This document shows, in pieces, positions 46,927-59,950 of a stretch of 64,000 nucleotides of DNA. The DNA comes from Diphasiastrum complanatum (taxonomy: Eukaryota; Streptophyta; Lycopodiopsida; Lycopodiales; Lycopodiaceae). Numbering within the stretch: position 1 is the first letter of the stretch; the number at the start of each line of letters is the position of its first letter. The stretch is taken from contig CM055100.1 of assembly GCA_029204225.1 (NCBI GenBank), positions 58,338,236-58,402,235 of the forward strand, written 5' to 3'. The translations under genes were made by a program, and so were the position numbers. The notes beneath the pieces were generated by a model. It ran no database searches. It had not been told where the DNA came from and saw nothing but the letters and a program-made list of their open reading frames with translations.

Positions 46927-49337
46927 GAAAACACAGTTTCAAAGACTGTCCAAAACAACACGCTAAGATCCTACCTGCCCGTCACGTCAGTTATGAATCA
47001 CAATAGGATCTTCACGACAACAACATGAGCACCATAGCAACCAACAATTAAACCTGCTGCTCGATCGAGAAGTTTCTTGTAAACTTCTACATCACCGACC
47101 AATATGCCAGTACCATAATGCAAAAAGACAATCTGAAATGAGTCCTTGTCGAAAGAAAGTAAAATCAATATTCCGTCATCTGCTACAATGTCCAACCAAG
47201 AGCAACCTCCATAGGGAATTGACAGTTTTTCTCTCCTTCTACAAACTCAAATCTATTTTTCTTTCCACATGCAGATAATATTTCCAATGTGCCAATACAC
47301 AACAAATCTAGGATTCGGAAATCCACTTAGAGATTTGGTTCTGAATCTCTTATTCGACGAGGTCCTCAGGACATAGTACCTCAACCATACCTGCATCTCA
47401 TGCTATATCTTACAACATTTGTTATCCATGATGATAGATTTTAGTGTCACCAACCCTATCTTGTTTTGACAAGGGCATGTCAGAGTAAGTCACATTACTC
47501 TACAAAACAACTGAAATATTGCAACTATCAAGGTACATTATCAATGTTGATGAATGCAAGTTTTGTTCGACAAGTGCTATACATTTCTCTCTATTTGTAA
47601 CGTTTGTTTATTTTCTTGTTTCTCTTCACCTATTTTGTGTGACTGATTTTTGCATGAGGAATAGCTACTGCATGAGAGTCTTCTGTAGAGCATCTCCAAA
47701 ACACATTTTCATTCATCTATCCATCTTCAGATTACCATGTATAGCAATTTCAAATTTTTGAAAACCATGAGAAATCCATGACAAGTTAGAGTTGATTCCT
47801 GCACCTCATTGCCATATTATTCTTTGAGTCAACTACAGCAAGATCGAAACAAATTTAGTTAAAATTTGTTCAATCTTTAGTCCAGTCACATGTTCAACGA
47901 GTTTCAATTACGTGTTCCACATGCCGATCCAATTCTGAGCATGAACAATCACTAGCAACAACATCTCCACCAACAAAAAAAAATTTGGGGGGGGGGGCGA
48001 GAATGGATTTTCTTGGATCCACTGGAGCAGTTACGTTGCCAACAACAACACCAGCAAGATCAACAACCAAGGTCACAAACCCAAAGTCGACAATGACAAG
48101 GCTAAGAAGACAGATGGGCAATCCAAAGTGACTCGATCAGAAGAAGTACCCCAGTCACGATGAAGATTCTTCAGAAAGGGAAACACAAGTATTGGAAAAT
48201 CAGTCTCCTTCTTCAACTAACCTCTTGCCATACTTCTGCGCCCATTCTCATGTCTATCGTCCACACCATCTACCGTTGTCACCACCACCCTCCCTTCCAT
48301 CTATTTGTTTATCATCAATTTACTGTTCTTTTGAGGAATTCCCAGTTTTGATAGTCTTACCGAAGCAACTGATAGATCATTGCAAGTGTCTTGTGGAGAC
48401 CAACTACCACCTATATTGGTTGTTCAGCCGAAGAATATCTACAAAAGCAGACGAAGTAGCTCAAAGAAATAAAAAATAATAATACAAAGAAGCTGAGGAG
48501 GAAAGGACAAAACTTAAACAACAGATGAGTCAGATTGATCTTGATCAGAAGAAACTCTTTGGAGTAATGATAGTTGAATCCCCTCTTATGAAGCCCAAAG
48601 AGATCCAAAAGTAACGGATCAAAAGAAAGAGCTGTAGAAAATGAAAGATGAAGACATCCGTGAACCTGCAAATAAAACAAGCTCCTCACCTAGCAAGTGG
48701 TGGTCAAAGCTCGGCATTGCAAGAGTCCAAGGCTGCAACTGTAGAACGATCAGTTCCTTCATCCTTTCACCAAGCCTTCATCATGTTTCCTTACCGTTAT
48801 CAGACCGTCCATCCAAATCTGTTCCTACCACCAGTTTTTGATGAATCCATCCCCTTGAGACTGATAATCAAAGTTTGTGAAACTTGCAGATCAAAGGTCT
48901 TCCTTGAGACTGGAACTTCAACTGAGAGAAGAACCACGAAAATACCCAGAGGCAAATGGAGGATACAGACCTCCCAGAAGAAACCAAAGATGGAATCTGC
49001 CAAGAAACCAAAGATGAAATCGTCAATGGCAGATACAAGTGACTAAACAAAGAGACACATGGAAAGCACTCGAGCATGCAAGTTATGAAGTTGCTGGGAG
49101 CTCTCCAATTTTGAGAATGTCAACCACCTCTAGCAATAAGACATTCTAATCCAATCGTGGCAATTCGTGAAAGACAGTTTTTGTGATAAAGACTGGCGAC
49201 AATAAGCACTTGGTTTTATGTAAGCGAACTAGGATCTACGCTTTTCCAAGTGACGATCGAAGATGCCAATGCAAAGCGGAGCGACATCGTCCAATATGAG
49301 TTGCGGTGGGTCTTGCAACACATTAGGGGTGGGATAA
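46927..49337 (+). other. 3' internal region of element D, no pol, coiled-coil remnant
   Basis: 46927-48400 has no recognisable domain. 48480-49050 matches 26590-27290, including the coiled-coil EEERTKLKQQ and a basic Lys/Pro-rich stretch (KKPKMESAKKPKMKSS, about 48970-49020) in a frame starting near 48648. Because it recurs at two loci next to the same LTR, it is a true part of the family. Coding status is doubtful, since both copies are interrupted. Confidence 0.6.
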
Positions 49338-50496
49338 TGTTGGCTAATTCTGACGAATCCCCAAGATACTCGGACAGAGCAACTCAAGAGCACCTCTCAC
49401 CTTAGATCGAGGAGGTCTCTAAGAAGACGAGACTAATGAAGACTGAGAGCCGAGTATGAGAGCCGAGAAATACTAGCTAAGAAAGATAAGTAAGAACTGT
49501 GTAAGCCTCATGGTGAATCCCGGAAGATGGAATGACCATGTAGGAACTAGTATTTCTAAGCAAATGTAATAAATGCAAGTAGACCTCTCTTAAAGAAAGT
49601 AGAGTGAGCCACCTTTTGATGGTGACCACTAGTGGAGAACAATATTCCACTTGTAATTTGTGAAATGTGGAAATTCCACTAGGATGCCACCTAAGCAGCT
49701 CTCTTGTTTATTTAAGAGACTCCCTCTTTGTGAAGAGGAACTTTTTGCATTGTATCTACTCCATGCTAATAAGAAGATTTTCCATGAGTTTGATGCTACA
49801 CTAAGCTCCTTGATCATGATGGGTTTCTTGAGTGATGCCCCTATGATCATGTCCATCCATTCATATTTTGTGTGGTTGTGGATTTAGAGTGGATTAGTTT
49901 TCTTGCTTTCCTAGTTCTGGATTATTGTTTTTTTGTGGATTAATGTAGGAGCCAACATTCAAGTAAACTAAATAGGCTAGATCTGTGGTGTGATTCTTGC
50001 ATATCTCTGTACAATCCAGTTCTTGATATTCTTGGGATGTCCAAGAATCAAAAGGCTGGTTGGTTTCTTGATTCTTGGACTTCTAACATGCTGTAGATTA
50101 GTTTCTTGTTTCTTGTTTTGTCAATTTATGCAAGGTAGTTTAGTGTTAATGTAGTGTAGGCTCTGATTTCAGTCCGTTTTAAGTGCAGGTAGCTGTAGAA
50201 TCTATAGAACGTTCATTAGTTTGTATGTTGATATGTGAATGAGCGTTCTTGGCTTGCATCCATGTAGAATGTAAGTGCGTTCAAGAGTGACGTCTCTTAG
50301 TTGTCCTCTGACAGGTAGGACATAAAGAAAATACTACAATGAAACTTTGTTTCCTTCTGCCTGGGTTGGCATCGTAAAATCAATCAAAAAACCATCTAAC
50401 GACTGCCATGAAGCCTGATAACAGGCAGAAACGGTTTTGTAAGCAAGAAGCAGAAAAATAAACAACAAGTCCTCTGGAGCAGGGGATCTGTCAACA
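49338..50496 (+). repeat. 3' LTR of element D
   Basis: 1,159 bp from TGTTGGCTAATTC to ATCTGTCAACA, pairing with 43377-44543 and followed by ATTTT. Confidence 0.92.
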
Positions 50497-50966
50497 ATTT
50501 TCATTAAGATAGCGTTTTAGATTTTCCTAAAAAGTCTTTTTTTTTTTGCAGATTTTCAATTGTCTTTGATAATTTTTGAAATGTCAAGGATTTCTTTTAA
50601 AATTTCGGGGAAACCTCAAGATATTCCATTAAAAGATAAGAAAAAATTCATGTACTATTTCACCAAAGGGTCAACGACACAAAGCTTTCAGAGCTTTTTA
50701 TTCATTTAGCTGAAAAGCCTGGCAGAGGAGACTCGCAATTCAAAGTTCAAGGAAGATTGCTTGCTGATCAACCATATGAGGATCAAGAAGAAGGTTTTGT
50801 GAATATACTTGTAAAGGAGACGGATAAGTCTCGTTCTATTTTCATTCTGAACATGACTATAATAAAGATCCGACTTTGTCTGGACGAGGCCATCAAAGCC
50901 TATTTTGATAAAGCTCTAGTTACTTTGGTGAGTAACTATAAAATATATTTTTAATCATGTTTGTTT

Positions 50967-50980
50967 CATGCTTAGCATAG
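50967..50980. repeat. Palindrome copy in intron 1 of relic B
   Basis: CATGCTTAGCATAG, matching the array consensus, inside the intron proposed at 50938-51067. Confidence 0.85.
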
Positions 50981-52727
50981 TTGTTATTAGATATAAAATT
51001 ATTTAAACTTTTAGATTTAAGCTTTTAGTCATTATATTTTAAACTTGGTTTTTGTTTCTGTCCAAAGCATGAAGCAATGCTTAAAAATGGTTTTAGTTGT
51101 TATTGCTGAGAGAAAAGATCTGGTCTATTCATTACGAAGTTCAAAAGGTGTATCTATTGGACCTCGCAAGCCCGCTTCTACCACTGCTCAAGTCACAAAG
51201 CCGGCCTCTGAAAATGTTGAGGATGAAACCGTAGCCGTCTCTCATTCCCAAAAAAAAGATCGCATAATATTTCGTAGACTTCGCTCACTAGACCTAAGTC
51301 ACGCCGAAAGACCATGGCTACACATCGCCAGAAGTCCATCCCTTCTGTTGAAAGCAAAAAAGCCGCCACCGAACCATCTTTATCGCTACCTGGTGCATCC
51401 ATCCGCCCATTACAAGACAGCTCCGAACTTGCCAAATTAAGAGAGGATATCCATAAAACAAAAAAAATAAAAGAAACAACTTTAATCTTGACATAAATCA
51501 GTGTGATAGGCCACCTGTAGACCCAATAACAGGAGACAGGCCAATGGAAGTTAGAGAGCCTAATGAAACACATGTACATAATTCAAAAATAAAATTTAAA
51601 GATCATACACAGACCATAGTTACTCCCTTTATTGTTTTTGTTGATCCCAACAAATGCAACGATGTTGCAAATTTTGATTTTTCTTTATTAGACTCATATC
51701 ATTTTTTTGTTCTTGGGGGGATACACAGTTTACAAGCTCGAAAACAATTATCTCAAGAATATCCCCATATCCCAAGCTTTTGAACTATGAGTGTCATTGC
51801 ATTTGCTGGCCTAATAGTGAAAGAAGTGAAATTATTGGCTTGGCACCACAATATTGATCAGGACTACCGGATGAAGATGACCGTGATACAAAAAATTCGT
51901 TTTTTTCATAAAAAATACATGAGAGTCTTCAAAGCAGGAGATGTGAATCAACTTGAGCTGAAAGCACTATGTGCTCAAGAGACAAGTATGTCTTTTGATT
52001 CAAAAAATCCTATGCAAAGCCTTACTAAATACGATAATTTTTTTCAGCTTGTTTTTCGTAGTGGCCAGGTAATTTGTTTGGCTATGCTCGTCATGGAATG
52101 CTCTGGTCATAATATATGTTATAATATTTTTAAATTGTTTTTATCAGACTAAAATTTTAAACTCAATTTTAATATTGGTTAAATTTTTTATCAATTGAAT
52201 TTTTTTTTTTTTATCTCAGGTGTGGGCCCTTGTTGATAAAATTTTTGATAAGTAGGAAACTTTTCAAATAAAAGACCAACCTGCTCAGGGTGCCTCAAAG
52301 TCCAAAAAAAAAAGTTGTGAGCACTCAAACTCTGAAGCCAATCCCTACTGAAATGGGAATATCATAGTGGAAGAATATGCAAGGGATTAACTCTTCAAAG
52401 CTAATAATAAGTGTTCTTTCAAGAGTTGCCGATGGTCAACTTTCCTTGACAGAAATGGGAAAATAATTTTAGAGGTAATAATCATAATTTAAATATTTAT
52501 TTTCATGTTACCTTTTTTAATAAAATGATTTTCATAATCTGGTTGGATTTTTAACAATTACATATTTTAAATGCAGGCACAAATTATTTATGAAAGTTCA
52601 AGAAGCCCTTGTGACAAGGTTAAATTGTCAAGATTTCGATGAATGTCAAAAGCTTTATTCTCTTAGCAGCCAAAATGAAGCCCTGAGTCCATTTTTTATT
52701 TTGTTTAGAGACATGGTATTTATTTCA

Positions 52728-52880
52728 CCCATGCTTAGCATAGGTGCTTATTAATTGTTTCTTTTCTATATTATATGTCTCCTATGCTAAGCATAGCTTT
52801 TTCTTTATTTAATTATTTTTTTTTGAAAAGTTAAGTCTCCTATTCTATTTTATATTTTTTGTCTCCCATGCTAAACATAG
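52728..52880. repeat. Three palindrome copies in intron 4 of relic B
   Basis: Copies at 52728-52744 (CCCATGCTTAGCATAGG), 52781-52796 (CCTATGCTAAGCATAG) and 52865-52880 (CCCATGCTAAACATAG), all within the intron proposed at 52716-52895. None falls in an exon. Confidence 0.88.
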
Positions 52881-54008
52881 CTTTTTCCATTGCAGAGGAG
52901 GATCCATAGAGACCTACCTTCCCAAAAGTGTCGATGATCAACCATGCTTTTACTTTGTTGAGGAGGGCGATTGCAGAAAAATTTTAATTTTTTTAAGAAA
53001 AAGGACTTATACACTCTACACCGTCAATATACCATATGGATTTCAGATGAATGAATCATTAAATGATGATACTCCTTTCAAATTCACTGAAATCCATAGT
53101 TTTATACAGGGCTTTCTTGAAGTCACAACTTTTCCAATTTGGAGAGTTGTTGTTTTTTATTCTTCTTGGCAGTCAACATCAGTACAGAAAGCTCTATTAA
53201 CTTTCTGTAATGTGAGAATTGAGAATGTTGTGTGGTAAATTCTTAAGTTCCTGAATTATCAATTCGTATTTTGATTCATAAGTTTATTTTAAATTTTTTA
53301 TTTTGAAATTAAAATTTTAAATTGATTTTACTTGTAATGTTCCATGTCAGGTACAAGCCCAATGTCAGGAACTCGGGAGGAGCTCGACTTTGCAATGAAA
53401 TAGAATACATAACCATCGGTTATTATTCTTTGGATGACAAACGCTCGATGCTGTATTATAACACTTCCGGACTGACAAGTTTTGAAAACTTGTTCCAATA
53501 TCTAGTTGTGACAAAGAAATTAAAAAATCCAATGACGGGTTCCGTGGCTTGTCCCTACCAAAAGCTACAACAATTAATTAATCATTTAATTGATATTTTT
53601 TCTCACCCAGCTGATTGGGTTTTAGATTTATTTAGCGGTAGCGGCACTACGAGCGCATGTGCTGTTTAGAAAGACGGACATGTTGTTGTAGTAGATTTAG
53701 ATACTAATTTAGTTGATTTTATAAAAATGAGAATGAAATCTCTTTCAATCTTGCCAGATGAATTATCTGAGGTGGAAAAGAGTTTGGACAGCGAGAATAC
53801 AATAGTTCTCTTGTCCAAGGAATTTCAGCCTCCTGCTAGCGAAAAAGTAGACGACACAGGAGAATTTGCTGATGTCTTGGTTCAAGATTACAATGTAGTA
53901 ACTGTAGTCGAGGAAATTATAGAAGAGGTGCTACTTGATAGTACAGTGGCTACCCAAGAAAAAACAAAAGAAAAAGATGTGAATGACATCGATGATTTTA
54001 GGGAATAA

Positions 54009-55393
<1,385 letters not shown>

Positions 55394-55479
55394 ATGACTC
55401 TTGTATTGATTTGTAAATGTTATTGCACTCTATTGAATGGAATCAATTTGTGCCATAGTTAATGTTCTACATGAATGAT

Positions 55480-57250
55480 ACGTACATAGATTTGCCCAGT
55501 GAAATCATACGAAAACAAATGTATAATTCATTATATCAGTAAAATTACATTTTCTGTAGAATACATGGTTAATATGAAGTTGGACTTTTGATTCTAGTTG
55601 TCATCTACTGTGTGAGGCTTAACTATCTGGTTGGAAATGAGGAGTTATAACATGGGAACATAAATGTATAATGATACTTGTGAAATTAATTGTTGTATAT
55701 TGATTCAAGACAACATTGAACGTACAATCTGACTATATGTGAATAGCAGATGGATTGGAATATCATCTTACCTATCTTCAATCTAATTTATTACTTGTCT
55801 TTGTCTGTGGTGGTGTTGCCACTACTTTATCCAAATTTCTCTTGACAATCAATCTTTTCCACCATCATTTACCCATTCCACTATATATCACTGACATATC
55901 CTTAACTACACCGTAATGACATATTCGTTCTCTTGGGTGTTCTCTTGTGGGATCGACACATTTTAAAATGCATAAATCATGTTTTCTATAATGAGTATAC
56001 CACAACATTTTTTTTTTTTTGGCAATGGTTGTCGGGGAGCACAGCCAGCTAGTATCTTTGGACAATATCTGAAAATTTTTATACCTTTGTTTCAATTTTT
56101 ACAAATCAGAATTTCATGAGTCTGCCATTGTACATTGTTTTGAAAAAGAGACTCTCTATTAAGTACAACAAATTCAATTGATTGAATAAGATTTGCCAAG
56201 TCTTAAGCTTCGGACTAAAAAGGTTGAGGTTAAATCCATTGACATTTTTAAGAAATCCCTTCTCTCATGTACAACAGATGATTATGAGAATCAACAAGGT
56301 TCGGTTATGACATTTAACCAGTTTTTAGAATGATGTTCAGATATCAAAAATGATTTTCTGTCACATTACAAAGTATGTGCAAATGGGCTATATTTTAAAG
56401 ATAGTATTGCTAGTTTGAATGAAAACCAAATATGATAAACCTTTGTATCAATTTGATCAATTTTAGCATTTCTTAATCATATTTATACTTTAGTTAGCTT
56501 TGTAGTGTTTCATTGTTGTATTTTTCTTGTTGCGTTTTATTAATTTAGGTTAAAAAAATGTGCAACTTTTGTAATGTAATAATGCTTTAGTTTTTCGTAA
56601 GCAAATGGGTATTCATGCTTTTCCAAAGTAAGAATTTGTTTTGTCTTTGTCTCGTTTTGTTTTGGACCAGCCAACACGTGGCTTTTTGGAAATTGGCTAG
56701 TGTGGCTTACGCATTCACCAATATAGTACATTGATTTGCCTAGTAAAATCATGTTGAATTGTGTATGATTCTTTATATCAGTAAAATTATACTTTTTGTG
56801 GAGTACATGGTTAAAGTGAAGTTGGATGCTTGATTCCAGCTATCATTTTCTATATGAGGCTTAACTATCAAGTTCGAAATGAGGAGTTAAAACATAAAAA
56901 TGCATACTATATCACGATAATTGTCAATTGTTTGTTGTATATCAGTTTAGGACAACATTGATCATACAATCCGATTGTATGTGAACAGTAGATGGATTGG
57001 AAATATCATTTTACCTATCTTAAATCTGGTTTATTACTTGTCTTTGTCTTTGATGGTACTGGCTACCTTATCCAAATGTCTGTTGACAACCAATATTTTC
57101 CATCATCACTTACCCATTCCACTGTATATCACTAACATATCCTTAATTACATCGTATTGACAGATTTCTTCTCTTGGGTACTCTCTTTGTGGGATCAACA
57201 CTCTTTATACTACATAAATCTTGTTTTTTGTATAAAGTATACCATGACAC
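55480..57250. repeat. Pair of direct repeats of about 530 bp, 700 bp apart
   Basis: 55480-56010 and 56715-57250 align over their length (for example TACATGGTTAA..TGAAGTTGGA, GAGGCTTAACTATC, ATGGATTGGAA, TTTATTACTTGTCTTTGTC, AGTATACCA). Divergence is considerable. They could be LTRs of a short old element or a segmental duplication. I could not fix TG...CA ends or a target duplication. Confidence 0.75.
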
Positions 57251-57479
57251 AACAAGAAGAGCCTTCCCTTTAAACATTTGGGCTATGCATGGTCTTACAT
57301 AACCTCAACTAAAATCTAAATGTTCATTCTAGTACTAATGTCAAAGTTCTTAATGAATTTCTTGCCTATTCTATTTTGAAGAGAGCTATCTTTTCTTGTG
57401 CCTAAGTGAAGGTCAGTAATATCTATCCTCAACATATCTGAAATATATGGCATGTTTACCAAATGTTATAGCACTTGAA

Positions 57480-57619
57480 ATTATATCAGGATAAATGCCA
57501 AAAAGCTCGCTCCAATCACAAAAAAGCTCACCCAAAAAGCTCGCCACAAGAAGCTTGCCAAAAAATCACACCCCCATATTAGGACTATTCCAGGTCCTTA
57601 ACCAAATATGGCCATAACA
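57480..57619 (-). repeat. Inner piece of the 3' LTR of element G
   Basis: Ends TATGGCCATAACA at 57619, as in the right LTR at 59950. On the minus strand it begins TGTTATGGCC directly after a purine tract. Includes several AAAAAGCTCGCC/GCTCACC blocks near 57500-57560. The left limit is approximate. Confidence 0.65.
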
Positions 57620-57636
57620 TTCTTCCCTCCTTAAAC
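57620..57636 (-). other. Polypurine tract of element G
   Basis: Minus strand GTTTAAGGAGGGAAGAA immediately before the LTR start TGTTATGG. Confidence 0.75.
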
Positions 57637-59790
57637 TGCTTCTATCCTTTTGAAGCTTCTCAAGATAGGAAAGAATTACAGGAACAGTTCTTTTAACTTA
57701 CAATACTAATCGAGGAAATCATTATTCTTAGTTTGACTTCCATATCAAACAAGTACTCAGAGATAAACCTATTTCCAATCGTTAATCTCTGTTCTGGAGT
57801 ATGACTCAAGTTTGAAAAGTACACTAAGCAATAAATTTTTCAACTAGGTTACACTCAACACAAGCTAGTAACATCACCTTCATGTAAAACACTTACATGA
57901 ACCACTGAGTGAAATAATCCCTAACTTAGGAGATTAAAATTAATGAAAAATAATAATAATTACAGTCTCCTTAGAATCCAATTCTAAGATATGATAATTC
58001 ATTCAACTAGAATCTCTAGGAGAATCATTAAGATATAGAATGATCAAAACCCAACTCCAGGTATCCAAGATACTCTTTTGAGTTAAATGCTCTTATTTCT
58101 AACACCAAATGCCAGAACACAACATTCATTCATCTTAATAGACTTGTCTGTCTCCTAGGATAACTGGAGATCCAACCAAATGAAAAAACCGTACTCAAGC
58201 ATTTGCAGACCATAAACTGTAGCAGAATAACATCCACTAGATAAATAAAATAATGTCCATGAGATCCATATGTTCTCAACTAAAATACTGGAGTAGAGAG
58301 ATTCAAAAACACTGACCTGAATTCTTACTCAAATAATAGATCAAGAATTAATCATCACACTCAAGATTCATCACCATTCCTTTGAATCCACTGACAATAA
58401 TTAAGTATCTATTTATGATTCGTCAATTATAAATATTTAGATTCATATGATTTGTCAATCATAATTTTCTGGAATCCAAAACCATAATCAAATATTACAG
58501 GATACTAGAGTATAAGTCCAACATAACTCAGGAAAAGTAAGAATCATTTCAAAATCTTTCTATTAAGAAAATACAAGATTTAGGAATATTTTTCAAACAA
58601 GATTCTTTAACTGGAATCCAAGATTTTAAGTTCCACTGGTAATTAAAGACTGAACGCCTACCAAACAAATGAAAATATCAGAATCGTGAAAAGTCAATAA
58701 TAAGTGCCTTCCAAATAGGATTCACTCTATTATACGCAGGACTTGTCTTCTAGATATTCTCAACATGAGTGACAATAACTATCATCTATTTGAGATCTAT
58801 CTATGCATAAGAGACAATCTAGGATCAAGAATTGAGAATACCAATAAGCTAGAACATTCCAAATTCCAAGCCTTATCCAAGTAATTTTCATGCCGGAAGG
58901 ATCATATGAATTTTATCTGATGTCCAAATATGAGAAATTAAAAGAAGTGAGAAATAGTTTTAAGAGCTCTCTGATTTTGTAAATTATAAGATACCAATAA
59001 CGGGTTTAGACTAAATCTCAAAAATTTTCAAAATACCCTTTAATCAACCAATGATCTAATTTTTCCCATATCGCGAATAGGTACTCAAACTTACCATTGG
59101 TGCTCAGATCTTTACAGTCCTAGAATTCTCTTTCCGAAAGTACTGATGTCCCATACCACCAGCTCTTCCTTCCAAACAATCCTTAACCGCCATATCTGAT
59201 ATTCTAGAGATCCAAAGAATCAATCTAGAATTCCTATACCGAGTATAGGCACATATCATTATAACCAGACACTGGAGAATCCATAAATTTATTTTCAGAT
59301 GGATAATAATGCACTACAAAAGGATGATCCAACCATAAGGCTCTACACATGGATAACTATCACATTTTAAGTATTTTTGGTTAGTAAAAACTTTATCAAG
59401 AAAGCCATTTACTGTACTAACAACTTGAATGTGATCCATACATTCCTTATTCATCCAAATCATATTAAAATTTATGGTCATTCTCATTGTCATACCATAT
59501 TAAACGGGAATTCAACTAACCTTAAATCCATTAATCAACTTTACTAAAATTACTCCATAACTGGTATTATGCAACTTTTCCACAGGGATTAACAAGAAAT
59601 CCAAATTACATAACACAAAATCATTTACTAGCACCGGTGTCCCCTTTTCTTATTCCCTTAGGTCTTTCGATCCCCCAAAAAATTTGTCAGCTAAGGTGCA
59701 AAAATTTCCTTAAACACATAGCAAATGATTAACCGTTTTTCCTTCCATGTCATTGGCTTTTAGCATTACTCCGTTAAAGTTTATTAATTA
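57637..59790 (-). other. Non-coding interior of element G
   Basis: About 2.15 kb between polypurine tract and PBS. I see no gag, protease or RT on either strand, so the element is non-autonomous. Confidence 0.65.
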
Positions 59791-59802
59791 GCTCTGATAC
59801 CA
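59791..59802 (-). other. Primer-binding site of element G (minus strand)
   Basis: GCTCTGATACCA, reverse complement of the initiator-Met PBS, one base from the LTR at 59804. Confidence 0.9.
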
Positions 59803-59803
59803 A

Positions 59804-59950
59804 TGTAAAGACCATAAGGGATAACCCCCTAAGATGAGAATAGGAGAACATAATAAGAGAGACTATGGAGCCAAACCGCCCAACCAATCCTAGATGGATA
59901 TAGGCCAACATATGGAGTATCCAGGTCCTTAACTGAATATGGCCATAACA
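59804..59950 (-). repeat. 5' LTR of element G, internally deleted
   Basis: 147 bp from TGTAAAGACC to GGCCATAACA. The first 92 bp match 32534-32625 and the last 35-40 bp match 57580-57619, so the middle of the LTR is missing here. Followed by the target duplication CCAGG. Confidence 0.85.

Larger units (their letters stand above)
43372..50501 (+). mobile_element. Gag-only LTR retrotransposon D, complete, target duplication ATTTT
   Basis: LTRs at 43377-44543 and 49338-50496 (TGTTGGC...CAACA) with ATTTT at 43372-43376 and 50497-50501. The purine tract AGGGGTGGGATAA precedes the right LTR. The interior holds a repetitive leader, a decayed gag with two zinc knuckles, and a 3' region shared with 26531-27511. 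No protease, integrase or RT is visible in about 4.8 kb, so it looks non-autonomous. It inserted between the divergent reader-like and ParB-methyltransferase genes, only about 80 bp before the latter's ATG. Confidence 0.92.
50581..54008 (+). pseudogene. ParB-like domain/DNA amino-methyltransferase fusion (relic B), six exons, broken
   Basis: ATG 50581 (MSRISFKISGKPQDIPLKDK). Proposed exons: 50581-50937, 51068-52068, 52220-52474, 52577-52715, 52896-53234, 53350-54008, with GT-AG borders (for example TTGGTGAGT, TTATCTCAG, CATTGCAG, CATGTCAG). Exon 2 holds a ParB/sulfiredoxin-like domain: VDPITGDRPMEV, then YHFFVLGGIHSLQARKQL (about 51690-51750), then AGLIVKEVKLLAWHHNIDQD. Exon 5 has the methyltransferase catalytic motif IV as NIPYG (53026-53040; usual DPPY/W). 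Exon 6 has the C-terminal SAM-binding motif DWVLDLFSGSGTTSA (53625-53651) followed by GHVVVVDLD, the order of beta-class N6-adenine/N4-cytosine enzymes, and then an acidic tail. Lesions: frameshifts near 50665, 51300 and 52315 (A-run), TGA 51781, TAG near 52250, TAG 53667. Substrate base unknown. Confidence 0.7.

Noticed and set aside
46998-47195. Minus-strand hydrophobic frame of 65 codons inside element D
   Set aside because: Single short frame antisense to the element, no homologue at the second D locus, no domain.
50581-54008. Bacterial contamination as the source of the ParB-methyltransferase
   Set aside because: Introns with GT-AG borders, surrounding nested plant retrotransposons and AT-rich plant-like flanks argue against it.
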